Counted from the stretch's first letter, positions 13,015 to 24,648 are shown. The stretch is DNA of 64,000 nucleotides from JASLEW01 sp035544875 (GCA_035544875.1 DASZZP010000100.1:1-64000), one strand, 5' to 3'. Numbers and translations are program-made. The notes: generated by a model from the sequence alone, not told the origin.

Positions 13015-13776
13015 CTAGAAGCGGTACTCCTTGCCCTGCTCCAAGTACTCGAGATCGGGATTGCGCAGCCGGCGAACTTCGTGATGGATGCGCTCGATGC
13101 AGGGCGGCTTCAGGTGATGCAGCAGGATCGGGACCCGGCGCTGCAGCTTGTGCAGCTCGCCCTCGAGCGTGTGGGGAGTCAGGTGGAGAGAGACGCTCGC
13201 CACCTCCTGCAGCGAGTTGTCGAAGCTGGTCTCTATGCAGAGCGCCTTCAGGTTCGGGGTCGTGTTGGCGATCTCCCACAGGCGGGTCGTCGGCCCGGTG
13301 TCGCTCGACCACAGGAGGGCGGCCCCATCCTGCTCGATGAGGAAGCCGAAGGTCGGGATGAGGTGATCGACGGCGATGGGAGTGAAGCTGACGCCGTCGA
13401 TCACCAGCGGCCGCTCCCGTTCGAGCTCCTGAAAACGAATCGCCGGCAGCAGGTGGTTGGGGAGGCGGGTGAAGTCCGGCCAGGTATCGTTGTTGAATAG
13501 ATACTTGCGAATGGCGTAGATCGTCGCCGCGGAAGCGTGCAGGTCGATCCCCTTCTCGCTCTTGCCGTAGACATTCTCGATGAAGAACGGCAGGCAATTG
13601 GTGTGATCGATATGCGAGTGACTGAGCACGATCGAGTGGACGCCAACCTGCCGCTCGATCGACAAGGCCTGGGACAGGGAGCCCGCGTCGAGAGCGATGT
13701 GGCCGTTGATCAGGAGGCAGGTCATCCTGCACTCCGGGCTGTCGCCCCCGTACCCTCCTAGCACCTCGACGAGCAT
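13015..13776 (-). CDS. Metallo-beta-lactamase-fold phosphodiesterase-like protein
   Basis: A 253-aa MBL-fold protein with VLGGYGGDSPECRMTCLL at the start, the metal motif SHSHIDHTNCLP (HxHxDH), AVDHLIPTFGF and SSDTGPT. The pattern is close to class II cyclic-nucleotide phosphodiesterases (PDE1-like) and related hydrolases, so the substrate is uncertain. I chose the ATG at 13776. Upstream in-frame sequence to 13905 reads through repeat-flanking DNA. The gene is bracketed by the two family C repeats. Confidence 0.82.
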   Translation of the reverse strand: MLVEVLGGYGGDSPECRMTCLLINGHIALDAGSLSQALSIERQVGVHSIVLSHSHIDHTNCLPFFIENVYGKSEKGIDLHASAATIYAIRKYLFNNDTWPDFTRLPNHLLPAIRFQELERERPLVIDGVSFTPIAVDHLIPTFGFLIEQDGAALLWSSDTGPTTRLWEIANTTPNLKALCIETSFDNSLQEVASVSLHLTPHTLEGELHKLQRRVPILLHHLKPPCIERIHHEVRRLRNPDLEYLEQGKEYRF

Positions 13777-13890
13777 AGTTTCACGGGATTGTAACCCTGC
13801 CGGGCCGCGCGCCACAAGAAACGCCGCGCTCAGGCACTCAGGGAGCGCGCGGCTCCCTGAGCGGTGCCTAGACCAGTTAGCCCCAACCGC

Positions 13891-14032
13891 CGGTGCCGAT
13901 CCCAAGGGATGAAACGGCGCTGCGATGTGGCGGTGGAGGCCTACTCGAAGCGTCGATCAGATCGCCCCCGCAACCCCTCGATCCCCTTCCCACCCCTCCG
14001 GGGGGAAGGGGACGCCCCCTCCCCTGGCGCAC
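13891..14032. repeat. Family C dispersed repeat, copy 2 (about 142 bp)
   Basis: Direct repeat of 12856-13001 in the same orientation, differing by scattered substitutions and short indels. It ends about 15 bp beyond the stop of the large envelope protein at 14047, the same position relative to a minus-strand gene as copy 1. Confidence 0.9.
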
Positions 14033-14046
14033 AGACCAGTCTCTTT

Positions 14047-17004
14047 CTAGTACCGCGCTCCGATCCAGAACTGAGTGCGGAAGTTCTTCGACGAGTGCAG
14101 GTCGGTTATGCGGGCGAAGTCCCAGTTGACTTCGAGGCCCAGCAGGTTGAGCGACAGGCCATAGCCATAGGAAGCCGTGGCATTGACCAGCCGGTGGGTC
14201 TTGGAGTCCCAGAAGGTGAACTTCTGGAACTTGCTGAACCAGGCGCCTCCGATGTCGAGGAACAGGACGCCGCGGATGCCCCGGAACCCGAGCACGGGGG
14301 TGGCGAGCACGTCGATCAGCGGGAAGCGGTACTCCAGGTTGCCGAAGAAGGCGCGGTCGCCGACCAGGGTGAACAGGTCGACGCCGCGCACCGTGTCGAG
14401 GCCGCCGAAGTAGAACGGGGTCGGCCGCGCGCCGGCGCTGATGCCGCCGAAGGCGCGCAGCGCCAGGTTGCTCCGCAAGGTGACCGGAACGTACTGGCGG
14501 ACGTCGAGCTGCACCGTGTCGTAGAGGATGCTGCCGCCGCCCTTGCCGCCGACGTTGGGAGCGTAGAGCGCGTCGAGGCGCCAGCGCCGTCCCGCGATCG
14601 GCCCCCAGTTGGCGAACTGGCTGGAATCGCCGACCAGAGCCGCGGTCAGGATGGGGAAGTTGTCGTTCGAGGGGACAATGGTGGGGATTTGCGCTCCGGT
14701 GGTGGGGTCGACGAAGAAATTCTGCAGGTTGATCTTGCGGATCTCGTAGCCGAGGCCGATCTCCATCCGGTGGTAGAACGAAAAGGGGTAGACGATCGTT
14801 CCCACAGCGCCGGTCTGCTGGATGGCCTGCTGGCCGCGCACGATCCTGCCCGAGATGAAGTCCTGGCCAATGTAGAAGACGCGGTTGTCGAAGACGCTGG
14901 CCTCCCATTCCAGGCGGTGCGACAGATCGGCGTAGGTGAAGTTGAAGTTCGAGAAGCTCTCGATCGCCGAGAGGTCGGCGATGATGCGCTTGTCGCCCAG
15001 GTAGTCGGAGAAGGTCAGCAGCACGCGGCCGACGTAGGTCTGATTGCTCTGGACGCCGGCGTAGGCCTGGGCGTCCTCGAGGAAGAACCTGAACCCGTGG
15101 TACTTCTCCTTGTTGCTCTGATCGACGCTCACCTGGATGTCGGGCTCGAAGTGCGCCAGGTCTTTTTCTCCGGCCGACGCGGTCGCCACCTGCACCGTCT
15201 CCTTGGCCAGCGGCTCGCTGGTCGTCGCCTCGTACATGTCGAAGGAGCCCTTCCAGAAGCCGCCGAAGACCAGCCGCTCGTCGCCCGTGCTGCTCTTGAG
15301 CACCGCCGGCATGAACGCGCCGGTCACCACGTTGGTGTACTGGCGCTGCTCCCCGCTCTGGAGGTCGAGGCCGTAGATGTTCTCGACGCCGCCCTTGTCC
15401 GAGGTGAAGAAAACCCGCTTGCCGTCGGGCGAATAGATGGGATCGTTCTCGTTGGTGTCGCCGGTGGTCACCGGGATGCGCTGGCCCGGCTTGTCGAGGT
15501 CGATGCGGAAGATCTTGGCGTGGGAGTTGGCGCCCACGACCGAGACCAGGACGATCGACTTGCCGTCCGGCGAGTACGACGGCGCGCCGTCGAAGATCTC
15601 GTCGTTGGTGAGCTGGGTGATGGTCGCCGTGTCGAGATCGAGGAGGAAGATGTCGAACTTCCCGTCCTTGGTGCCAGAGAAGGCGACCTTCTTGCCGTCG
15701 GGGCTGAACGCGGGCGAGAGCTGCTGCTCGATCTCGGTCATGTCGATGATGCGCTTGACGCCGCCTTTCAGGGCGTCGAGCAGCAGCAGGCTGCGCCCCT
15801 TCTCGCGCTTGGCGAAGACGGCAATGGTGTTGCCGTCCGGGGAGAAGGCCAGGTCGCGCCCGAGGCGGCGGCCGATCTCGAGCTCCTGGGCGATCAGGTA
15901 CTGATACTTGTCGGAGTAGCCGCGGGTCAGATTGCGGATGAAGGTCCGCTTCTTGGCGTCGAACAGGACCACGTCGACCTTGTTGCGGTAGGCGGAAAAC
16001 GAGGCCACCAGATCGCCGGAGGGCGAGGGCGCCGGCGAGGTCTCCAGGGTCTGCGCCTCGCCCTTGACGCGGAACTTCTTGCCGAAGTCGCCCGGCTCGC
16101 CGGTCGCCACCAGCTGCGGCAGGTACTTCTTGCGCAGCCAGCGCCGGAACTCGCTGTCGAACTCCTCCGGCTCCATCTTGAAGGCGCGCTTGACGGCGCG
16201 CTCGACCTTCGAGCCGAAGGTGTTGCGCATCTCGTAGAAGAAATCGAGGAAGCCCTCGTGCCCCCAGCGGTCCTCGATGAAGGCGAAGGCCGCGTGGCCG
16301 ATGCGGTAGGCGAAGAAGCCGCCAAAGTCGGTCTTGGTCAGCGAGGGGATGCGGTCGTTGACCACCATGTCGCGCAGGAACATCTGGTCGCGCGGCGTCT
16401 CATCGCGGCCCAGGTAGCTCGCCATGCCTTCGATGAACCAGGTCGGCGGACCGCTGGCGACCGCCTTGGCCAGGCTGCCCTGGTACATGATGTGGAACTG
16501 GAAGACGTGGGTGAGCTCGTGACGCATGATGGTGATGAGCACGCCGTCCGGGTCGTCGATCGGCAGCACCATCCGGAAACGGGCGGGAACGGCGAAGGCG
16601 CCCACGCCTTCGGGGATGAAGTTGAGGATGACGTTGTTCTGCTCGAACGCGGAGTGCGTGGCGTAATAGATCAACGGAACAGGGTCTTTGATCTGATAGT
16701 TCAGGGCGCGCGACAGCTCGTCGTAGTCGCTTTCCGCAAACGACACGATCTTCTGCAGCTGGGCCTCCTCGGCCGGATAGTAGTAGACGTTGAAGTGCGG
16801 GGAATGGTAGATGTGCCAGTCGAAGTTGCGGTAGGCGATCTTGTTCTGACCGAATCCGTAGCCCTGGGCATTGGGGCCGAACTGCTCCTGGGCGAGAAGC
16901 GGAGCGCACAGCAACAGCAACGCTCCGAAGCCAACCTGCCGGGTGTGCCGCGACAGGCGGCCATACCGACCGCACGACAGCGAGCGATGGACTGAGCGGC
17001 TCAA
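14047..17004 (-). CDS. Peptidase-MA / PD40 propeller / outer-membrane barrel fusion protein
   Basis: A 985-aa exported protein with a signal peptide (VGFGALLLLCAPLLAQ). It has three parts. The first is a gluzincin-like domain with HELTH at residues 162-166 and downstream Glu in WFIEGMASY (about 192). The second is a TolB-like PD40 propeller (about 330-600) with repeated FSPDGK / YSPDGK motifs. The third is a C-terminal Omp85/BamA-type barrel (about 660-985) with GGLDTVRG and FLDIGGAWFS and ending in an aromatic strand, IGARY. The start is TTG with AAGGAGGT 6 nt upstream. It lies 19 nt after the periplasmic protein gene. A role in outer-membrane protein handling is inferred. Confidence 0.88.
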   Translation of the reverse strand: MSRSVHRSLSCGRYGRLSRHTRQVGFGALLLLCAPLLAQEQFGPNAQGYGFGQNKIAYRNFDWHIYHSPHFNVYYYPAEEAQLQKIVSFAESDYDELSRALNYQIKDPVPLIYYATHSAFEQNNVILNFIPEGVGAFAVPARFRMVLPIDDPDGVLITIMRHELTHVFQFHIMYQGSLAKAVASGPPTWFIEGMASYLGRDETPRDQMFLRDMVVNDRIPSLTKTDFGGFFAYRIGHAAFAFIEDRWGHEGFLDFFYEMRNTFGSKVERAVKRAFKMEPEEFDSEFRRWLRKKYLPQLVATGEPGDFGKKFRVKGEAQTLETSPAPSPSGDLVASFSAYRNKVDVVLFDAKKRTFIRNLTRGYSDKYQYLIAQELEIGRRLGRDLAFSPDGNTIAVFAKREKGRSLLLLDALKGGVKRIIDMTEIEQQLSPAFSPDGKKVAFSGTKDGKFDIFLLDLDTATITQLTNDEIFDGAPSYSPDGKSIVLVSVVGANSHAKIFRIDLDKPGQRIPVTTGDTNENDPIYSPDGKRVFFTSDKGGVENIYGLDLQSGEQRQYTNVVTGAFMPAVLKSSTGDERLVFGGFWKGSFDMYEATTSEPLAKETVQVATASAGEKDLAHFEPDIQVSVDQSNKEKYHGFRFFLEDAQAYAGVQSNQTYVGRVLLTFSDYLGDKRIIADLSAIESFSNFNFTYADLSHRLEWEASVFDNRVFYIGQDFISGRIVRGQQAIQQTGAVGTIVYPFSFYHRMEIGLGYEIRKINLQNFFVDPTTGAQIPTIVPSNDNFPILTAALVGDSSQFANWGPIAGRRWRLDALYAPNVGGKGGGSILYDTVQLDVRQYVPVTLRSNLALRAFGGISAGARPTPFYFGGLDTVRGVDLFTLVGDRAFFGNLEYRFPLIDVLATPVLGFRGIRGVLFLDIGGAWFSKFQKFTFWDSKTHRLVNATASYGYGLSLNLLGLEVNWDFARITDLHSSKNFRTQFWIGARY

Positions 17005-17023
17005 AGGTGACCTCCTTTACGCC

Positions 17024-17719
17024 TTACTGCGTAAACAGGATACGGCTCGCCTCGACCTCTTTCTGCGTGAACACGTTGAGAATGCGGTCCTCCAACGAGA
17101 GGAGGTTCTCGAACATGCCCGCCATTGGGTCCGCATTCTGGCCCTGAAAGTTCTGGAAGTCCTTGAAGTTGTCTTCGTAGAGGAGCTCGCCGGTCTTGCC
17201 GTCATAGACCTGGAGCAGGATGTCGTACTGGAAGCCGGTCTGCTCGACCAGGACCTGGCGATAGTAGGGCTGGCCGTTGAACGGCGAGGTGTACTCCTCG
17301 GTGCGGTAGCCGGTGCGGTCCTGGATGTCGAAATCGATGGCGCCCGAGAGGATCAGGTCGGCTTGCGTCCGGTCGCCGATGGAGCGCCAGAAATCGGTCT
17401 GCTTGGAGAGCTGCTTGAGGTCATAGGTGGGGAAGTCGACCGGGCCTGAATCGATGGTCTTGAGCTCGGTCTCCCGGCGCAACACCTTGAACAGATAGCG
17501 TCCGAACTCTTTCTGCACGTCGATGTTGCGCCCCTGGACCTTGTTCTCGCCTTCCTTGCTGACCACCGCGAAAGGCGTCACCGCGATCGACTTGCGCCCC
17601 TGCAGATTGAGCCGGGCGCGCTGCGGCAGCTTGAGCTTCACTTCGACCGCGGAGGCCAGGACGGGGCCGGCCGAGAGGACCATGAGCGGGAGGAGGAGCC
17701 AGGGGTGCATGAGCTTCAT
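17024..17719 (-). CDS. Exported protein of unknown function, CsgG/TolB-N-like
   Basis: A 231-aa protein with a clear signal peptide (LLLPLMVLSAGPVLASA) and no lipobox. The mature part begins with a beta-rich stretch, KSIAVTPFAVVS. It later has ADLILSGAIDFDIQDRTGY and ILLQVYDGKTGELLYEDNF, a layout like the anticodon-binding-like domain of CsgG/FlgO/TolB-N proteins. That link is only structural guesswork. The start ATG has GGAGG 7 nt upstream. It is probably co-transcribed with the peptidase-barrel gene downstream and the TPR lipoprotein upstream, so an envelope role is likely. Confidence 0.7.
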   Translation of the reverse strand: MKLMHPWLLLPLMVLSAGPVLASAVEVKLKLPQRARLNLQGRKSIAVTPFAVVSKEGENKVQGRNIDVQKEFGRYLFKVLRRETELKTIDSGPVDFPTYDLKQLSKQTDFWRSIGDRTQADLILSGAIDFDIQDRTGYRTEEYTSPFNGQPYYRQVLVEQTGFQYDILLQVYDGKTGELLYEDNFKDFQNFQGQNADPMAGMFENLLSLEDRILNVFTQKEVEASRILFTQ

Positions 17720-17772
17720 GTGATGCCTCCGTCAGGGAGAGGGTGCCCGCGGCCGGGTTGGTCGAGCTCGAG

Positions 17773-18408
17773 TCAGCTCCAGGAGGAACTCCCGGGGGGC
17801 GGCGGCTGTGCTGGAGGCGGCGGCTGATCGGGCGGCGGCCCGGTCGGCGGCGACGGCAGCTGGCCGGGCAGTGGCTGCGGCGGCGACTGCGGGGCCTTGC
17901 CGGGCTCCGGCACGCCTACCGGGGCGCCCGGCGGGGTCGGCGCCGCGGGGGGACCTTTGGGCTGCCCCTTGTCGGCCGGAGCGGTGCCGGGAGGGGTCGA
18001 CGTGTCGCCGGCCTTGAAGGGGAACTTGGGCTTGCCCTTGCCTTTGTCCGCTGAGCGGAAGCCCTGGTAGAACTCGACGAAGCGGGCGTAGTTGGCGCGC
18101 ATCTCCTTGTTTTGAGGGGAGAGCTGCAGCGCCTTCTTGTAGTGCTCGAGCGCCTGGTCGAAGTTGCCCTGCGCCTCGTAGGCAACGCCCAGGTTGTTCT
18201 GCACTCGCGGGTTCCCGGGATCGGCCCGCTCGGCGGCGTGGAAACGGAAGAGGGCCTCGCTCCACAGCCCGCGGCGGGCCATGTCGACTCCGAAAGCGAT
18301 CTCCGCCGCCGAGGAGGCCGAGCCGCCATGACCGCCGCAGGCGGCCGCGAGGAGTGACGAGCAAGAGAGCAGGATCGAGGCGGCCCACGACAGCTTCAAG
18401 TGGCGCAT
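17773..18408 (-). CDS. TPR-containing lipoprotein with proline-rich tail
   Basis: A 211-aa protein starting at ATG 18408, with GGAG upstream. The signal peptide ends in LLAAAC, a lipobox, so the mature protein should be lipid-anchored. Two TPR units follow (EALFRFHAAERADPGNPRVQ and QALEHYKKALQLSPQN). The last 75 residues are Pro/Gly/Gln-rich. TPR lipoproteins commonly scaffold envelope complexes. It is the likely first gene of the three-gene envelope operon. Confidence 0.82.
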   Translation of the reverse strand: MRHLKLSWAASILLSCSSLLAAACGGHGGSASSAAEIAFGVDMARRGLWSEALFRFHAAERADPGNPRVQNNLGVAYEAQGNFDQALEHYKKALQLSPQNKEMRANYARFVEFYQGFRSADKGKGKPKFPFKAGDTSTPPGTAPADKGQPKGPPAAPTPPGAPVGVPEPGKAPQSPPQPLPGQLPSPPTGPPPDQPPPPAQPPPPGSSSWS

Positions 18409-18872
18409 CAGCGTAGCTCCGGTGCGGGGCAGAGTCCCCCGGGGAAAGCCAAGTATACACAACCCCCCCTCCGTCCTGGCTTGGGCGGCGCGGACGGAGG
18501 GTCGCCTGCTCGAGGAGGGCGGCGCTGGAGCGCGTCGAAGGGCACCTCGCCACCTGGGTCCGCGCGCTGCATGGGTTGGACGGAAAAAACGTTCTGAGAG
18601 GCGAAGTTATGGCGCGCGGACCCAGGTGGCGAGGTGCCCTTCGACGCTCGTACCGGCAGGCGGGGAGGCAGCCCTTCGGCGGGAGATGGGCCAGGACTTC
18701 CCCACCCTCCGCTGGGTTGTCAGGGTGGTATGGGCGGGCGCAGTGCGAAAGGAGCATGGCGCCAAGGGGGCGCGGCTGCTGATGCGAGATCGAGAGCGAA
18801 GGGCGCAGGGCGTTTTGATCCTACGTCTTATGAGGGTAGGGCGCGCTTGGGCGCCGCTTCCGATGACCGGCC
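18409..18872. other. Divergent intergenic region holding a large inverted repeat
   Basis: This 464-bp gap between the TPR lipoprotein and dprA has no convincing gene. Its main content is the 35-bp inverted repeat described separately, plus family D flanking sequence such as CCTCCGTCCTGG near 18470. Confidence 0.6.
18533..18646. repeat. 35-bp perfect inverted repeat made of two family D copies
   Basis: Arm 1 (18533-18567) and arm 2 (18612-18646) are exact reverse complements over 35 bp, with core CACCTCGCCACCTGGGTCCG. They are separated by 44 nt containing GGAAAAAACG. Each arm is one family D copy, so the structure is two copies in opposite orientation. The third copy is at 6768-6832. Confidence 0.92.
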
Positions 18873-20093
18873 ATGCTCTCTCCTCCTTCGCCTCGCGAGC
18901 TGCTCATCGCTCTCAACGTCCAGACGTCGCGGATATGGCGTCCCGCCCTCTACTGTCTCGGCTGCGAAGCCAAGCGCCGGTGGCAGGGGTATCAGGCGGG
19001 CGCGCTGCCGCCTCCGGCGCCGGCGTGGAGCGAGTGGCGGGCATGGCTCCGTTCGCTGGCTACAACCTTGCCTCGGGCGCAGCTCGAGCGGGCGCTGGCG
19101 GCTCTTCCCAGCGCTGCCGTTCTCGCAGCTCGCGAATGTGGCGAGGCCGGACGTCGCGGGGCGCGGATCGTCACTCTTCTCGACCTTTCCTATCCCCCGG
19201 CTTTGGCAGACCTCGATCTGGCGCCGCCGGTGCTGGCGCTGCGCGGCGAGCTGCCGCCCGGACCGGCGGTCGCCATCGTTGGATCGCGGCTCGCCGACGC
19301 CTATGGCCGCGAAGTGGCCGAGGACTTCGCCCGCGCCCTCGCCGCGGCGGGCGTCACGGTGGTCTCCGGTTTTGCCCAGGGCATTGATGCCGCCGCGCAC
19401 CGCGGAGCGCTCACCGCGGCCGGAGGGACCACCGTCGCCGTCCTCGGCTGTGGAGTCGGGGTCAGCTACCCGAGCGGGCACTCGCGGCTGGCCGACGCCA
19501 TTGCCGAGCGCGGCGCTCTGGTGAGCGAGTTCCCCTGTGGAACGCGCCCCCGAGCGGGATACTTCCCGATCCGCAATCGGACCATCGCCGCGCTGGCGGT
19601 CGGTACCCTGGTCGTGCAGGCGGCGCGGCGTTCCGGCTCGCTCAGCACCGCCCGTCATGCTCGCGATCTGGGCCGCGATCTCTACGCCGTTCCGGGCAAC
19701 ATATTCTCGCGGCGCTCGGTCGGCCCCCATAGCCTGCTGCGTCATGGGGCGCTACTCGTGGACCACCCCGACGTCCTCCTGGAGCGGCTCCGCCAGCTTG
19801 GCCTCCGCGACCCGCCCGACCGTCCGCCAGGCGGTCCGACCAGAATCCGGGAAGCGCGCCCGCAGGCCGCGGGCGGGCTCGACGGACCCGGCGGAGCCGG
19901 CGAGCTCGCGGGACTTCCGGCCAGGGTCCTCGCCGCGCTGCCGCCAGGCTCCACTCTTGCGCCGGAACAGATCGTGCGGCAGCTGCGCAGCTCGCTGGAT
20001 CGGGTGCTCGCCGCATTGCTGGAGCTCGAGCTCGAAGGGCGGCTCGAACGGTTGCCGGGCGCGCTCTACAGCCGCAAAGGGCGTGATGCCTAG
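18873..20093 (+). CDS. dprA: DNA-processing protein DprA/Smf
   Basis: Loads RecA on incoming single-stranded DNA in natural transformation. The 406-aa sequence has the Rossmann-like core: AIVGSRLADAYG, VVSGFAQGIDAAAHRGAL, the motif TVAVLGCGVGVSYP, PRAGYFPIRNRTIAALA and YAVPGN. A C-terminal winged-helix-like domain follows (about 335-400, LPARVLAALPPGSTLAPEQI). The first 100 residues look like a poorly conserved N-terminal domain. It is directly followed by topA, as in Bacillus. Confidence 0.95.
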   Translation: MLSPPSPRELLIALNVQTSRIWRPALYCLGCEAKRRWQGYQAGALPPPAPAWSEWRAWLRSLATTLPRAQLERALAALPSAAVLAARECGEAGRRGARIVTLLDLSYPPALADLDLAPPVLALRGELPPGPAVAIVGSRLADAYGREVAEDFARALAAAGVTVVSGFAQGIDAAAHRGALTAAGGTTVAVLGCGVGVSYPSGHSRLADAIAERGALVSEFPCGTRPRAGYFPIRNRTIAALAVGTLVVQAARRSGSLSTARHARDLGRDLYAVPGNIFSRRSVGPHSLLRHGALLVDHPDVLLERLRQLGLRDPPDRPPGGPTRIREARPQAAGGLDGPGGAGELAGLPARVLAALPPGSTLAPEQIVRQLRSSLDRVLAALLELELEGRLERLPGALYSRKGRDA

Positions 20094-20222
20094 CGCTGGA
20101 AGCGAGCGCGATCCAACCCGCGCTTGCGGCGGGCGGGAGGCGGTGTTACTGTCCGCGCTCCGACGGGACCATCCGCTCCTCGCGAAGAAATAAGAGCGCC
20201 TCGAGCGACGTTGGTAAGCACC

Positions 20223-22715
<2,493 letters not shown>

Positions 22716-22931
22716 CCCGAGTCAGGTTGGCCCGGCGGCGCACGAGGACTGCAAGGAACCTGCGCGGCTCCGCGGAGACGCGGTCTAGCAGCTCACCCGC
22801 GCGCCGGATCGCCCAGCCATGTCAACCGCGAGCATTTGCGCTGCCCATTCACTCGCGGCCCTCGCGCCGCGCCGCGGACAACGATCGGCGCTCCCGGACA
22901 GCCTTGGACTGAAGTTCGATAGCATGGCCCC

Positions 22932-23684
22932 GTGGCGTGCTTCGACGTCGTGATTCCGGCGCGCAATGAGGCGCCGACGGTCGCCGGTGTGGTGCGGGCG
23001 GCGTGCGCGACGCCCGAGGTCGGCTCGGTGGTGGTGGTCGACGACGGCTCGACCGACGACACCGCGGCGGTCGCCGCGGCGGCTGGCGCCCAGGTGATCC
23101 GGGCGCGGGCGCCGGCGGAGGCGGGCGGCGACAAGGGCCGCGCGCTGGCCTGCGGCGTCGCGGCCACTCGCAGCCCGCTGCTGGTCTTCTTCGACGCCGA
23201 CATCACAGGCGCCGAGCCGCGCCACTTCACGGCGCTGGCCGGCCCGGTCCTCGCCGGGCAGGCGGCCCTCTCCTGCGGTATGGTCGACCACGGGCGGCTG
23301 CGCAACCCCTGGTTCCTGCGGCTGCCGCCGATCACCGGCCTGCGCGCGCTGGGGCGGCAAGTGTTCGAGGCGATCGCCGCGCAGGACCGGCGCGGCTTCC
23401 GCATCGAGATCATGATCAACGAGGTGGTGGCGCGCGCCCGGCTGCCCAGCACGATCCGGGTGCTCTCCGGCCTGCGGCACCGCTCGAAGATCGACAAGGC
23501 GGGCTGGCGAGCCGGCGCCCTGGCCCACCTGGGCATGTATGCCGAGCTGCTCGGCTGCCTGCGCAGCGTGCCGCTCTGGACCTACGGCGCCTACCTCCGC
23601 CACCTGACGGTGCTGCCGCCGCTTGGCGGGCGCTCGGGCGGCTTTGCCGGCGGCCTGCCCGAGCGCACTCATCCGCTTTCGTGA
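22932..23684 (+). CDS. Family 2 glycosyltransferase
   Basis: A 250-aa GT-A-fold enzyme with FDVVIPARNEAPTVAGVV, the nucleotide-binding VVDDGSTDD (Asp37-38) and metal-site DADI near residue 96. It resembles short GT2 enzymes acting on polyprenyl phosphate or glucosyl-phosphoglycerate-type acceptors. The acceptor here is unknown. It has no clear membrane segment. The start is GTG, with TAGCAT 6 nt upstream and no Shine-Dalgarno, so the mRNA may be leaderless. It opens a small group inserted between topA and trmFO. Confidence 0.85.
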   Translation: MACFDVVIPARNEAPTVAGVVRAACATPEVGSVVVVDDGSTDDTAAVAAAAGAQVIRARAPAEAGGDKGRALACGVAATRSPLLVFFDADITGAEPRHFTALAGPVLAGQAALSCGMVDHGRLRNPWFLRLPPITGLRALGRQVFEAIAAQDRRGFRIEIMINEVVARARLPSTIRVLSGLRHRSKIDKAGWRAGALAHLGMYAELLGCLRSVPLWTYGAYLRHLTVLPPLGGRSGGFAGGLPERTHPLS

Positions 23685-23772
23685 GCCCTTGCGTAGCGCA
23701 CTCGACTACCCGCTTCACCCCGCCGCCGGCGACGCAGTCATCCATTTCCCGCCGGTCCGCGTAGGCGAGATC

Positions 23773-24648
23773 ATGAGCCAGACCGTGAACCAGATCGTGA
23801 GCCAGACCATGAGCCAGATGAGACCCATGCTGCCGTTGTTGTTCGCCCTTGGCTTGGCCGCCGCATTCCTCCCCGTGGTGACCGCCGCTGCCCCGGCGGC
23901 GCCCGCCGGAGGGACCGGCGCCGCCGGTCCGGCCCCCGACTACGCGGCCTGGAACGATCTGCTGGCGCGCAACTACGATCCCGCCCGCGGGATGAACTAC
24001 AAGGACCTCAAGGGCAAGGACGGCAAGGCCCTGGCCGACCTTCGCCAGCGCATGGCGACGGTCGACGTATCCGGCCTGGCGCCACCTGACCAGCTCGCCT
24101 ACTGGATCAACCTTTACAACATCTCGGTGGTGAGCACGGTGGTCGACCACTACCCGGTCAACTCGATCCGCGACATCTCGACCGACCCAATCACTCGCCT
24201 CAACGTTTTCAAGAAGGAGACGGTGGCGGTCAAGGGAGGCAAGCTGTCGCTCAACGACATCGAGAACCAGAAGATCCGCGCAGGTTTCAAGGACCCGCGG
24301 ATCCACTTCGCCATCAACTGCGCCGCCTCCAGCTGCCCGCCGATCCGCCCCGAGGCGTTCACGGGCCCGCGCCTGGGCGAACAGCTCGACGACCAGGCGC
24401 GGCGTTTCCTCAACGAACCCAACCGGGGAGTGAAGATCGACTCCCGCGACGGCTCGGTCGTCATCCACGTCACCAAGGTCATGGACTGGTTCGGCGACGA
24501 CTTCAAGAACTGGGCCGGCGGGCAGGTGGCATTCATTCGGAAGTACCTGCCGCCCGAAAAGCAGAAGCTCATCGACGCCGCGAAAGGCAACGTCAAGCTC
24601 GATTTCTATCCCTACGACTGGAAGCTCAACGACACCTCGGCGAGATGA
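23773..24648 (+). CDS. Exported DUF547 protein
   Basis: A 291-aa protein with a signal peptide (LLFALGLAAAFLPVVTA) and a DUF547 domain: PPDQLAYWINLYNISVVSTV, IHFAINCAASSCPPIRPEAF and VMDWFGDDF. DUF547 proteins are thought to be papain-like hydrolases or transferases. The Cys and His in INCAASSCP fit that view, but substrates are unknown. Two starts are possible. ATG 23773 gives a 15-residue leader with a repeated MSQT/VNQI/VSQT pattern. ATG 23818 starts directly at the signal peptide. Confidence 0.8.
   Translation: MSQTVNQIVSQTMSQMRPMLPLLFALGLAAAFLPVVTAAAPAAPAGGTGAAGPAPDYAAWNDLLARNYDPARGMNYKDLKGKDGKALADLRQRMATVDVSGLAPPDQLAYWINLYNISVVSTVVDHYPVNSIRDISTDPITRLNVFKKETVAVKGGKLSLNDIENQKIRAGFKDPRIHFAINCAASSCPPIRPEAFTGPRLGEQLDDQARRFLNEPNRGVKIDSRDGSVVIHVTKVMDWFGDDFKNWAGGQVAFIRKYLPPEKQKLIDAAKGNVKLDFYPYDWKLNDTSAR

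Noticed and set aside
13864..16995. A 1043-codon open frame on the plus strand opposite the peptidase-barrel gene
   Set aside because: It is the antisense of a well-supported gene. It is full of Glu/Asp/His/Arg runs, lacks any motif, and begins inside a family C repeat.
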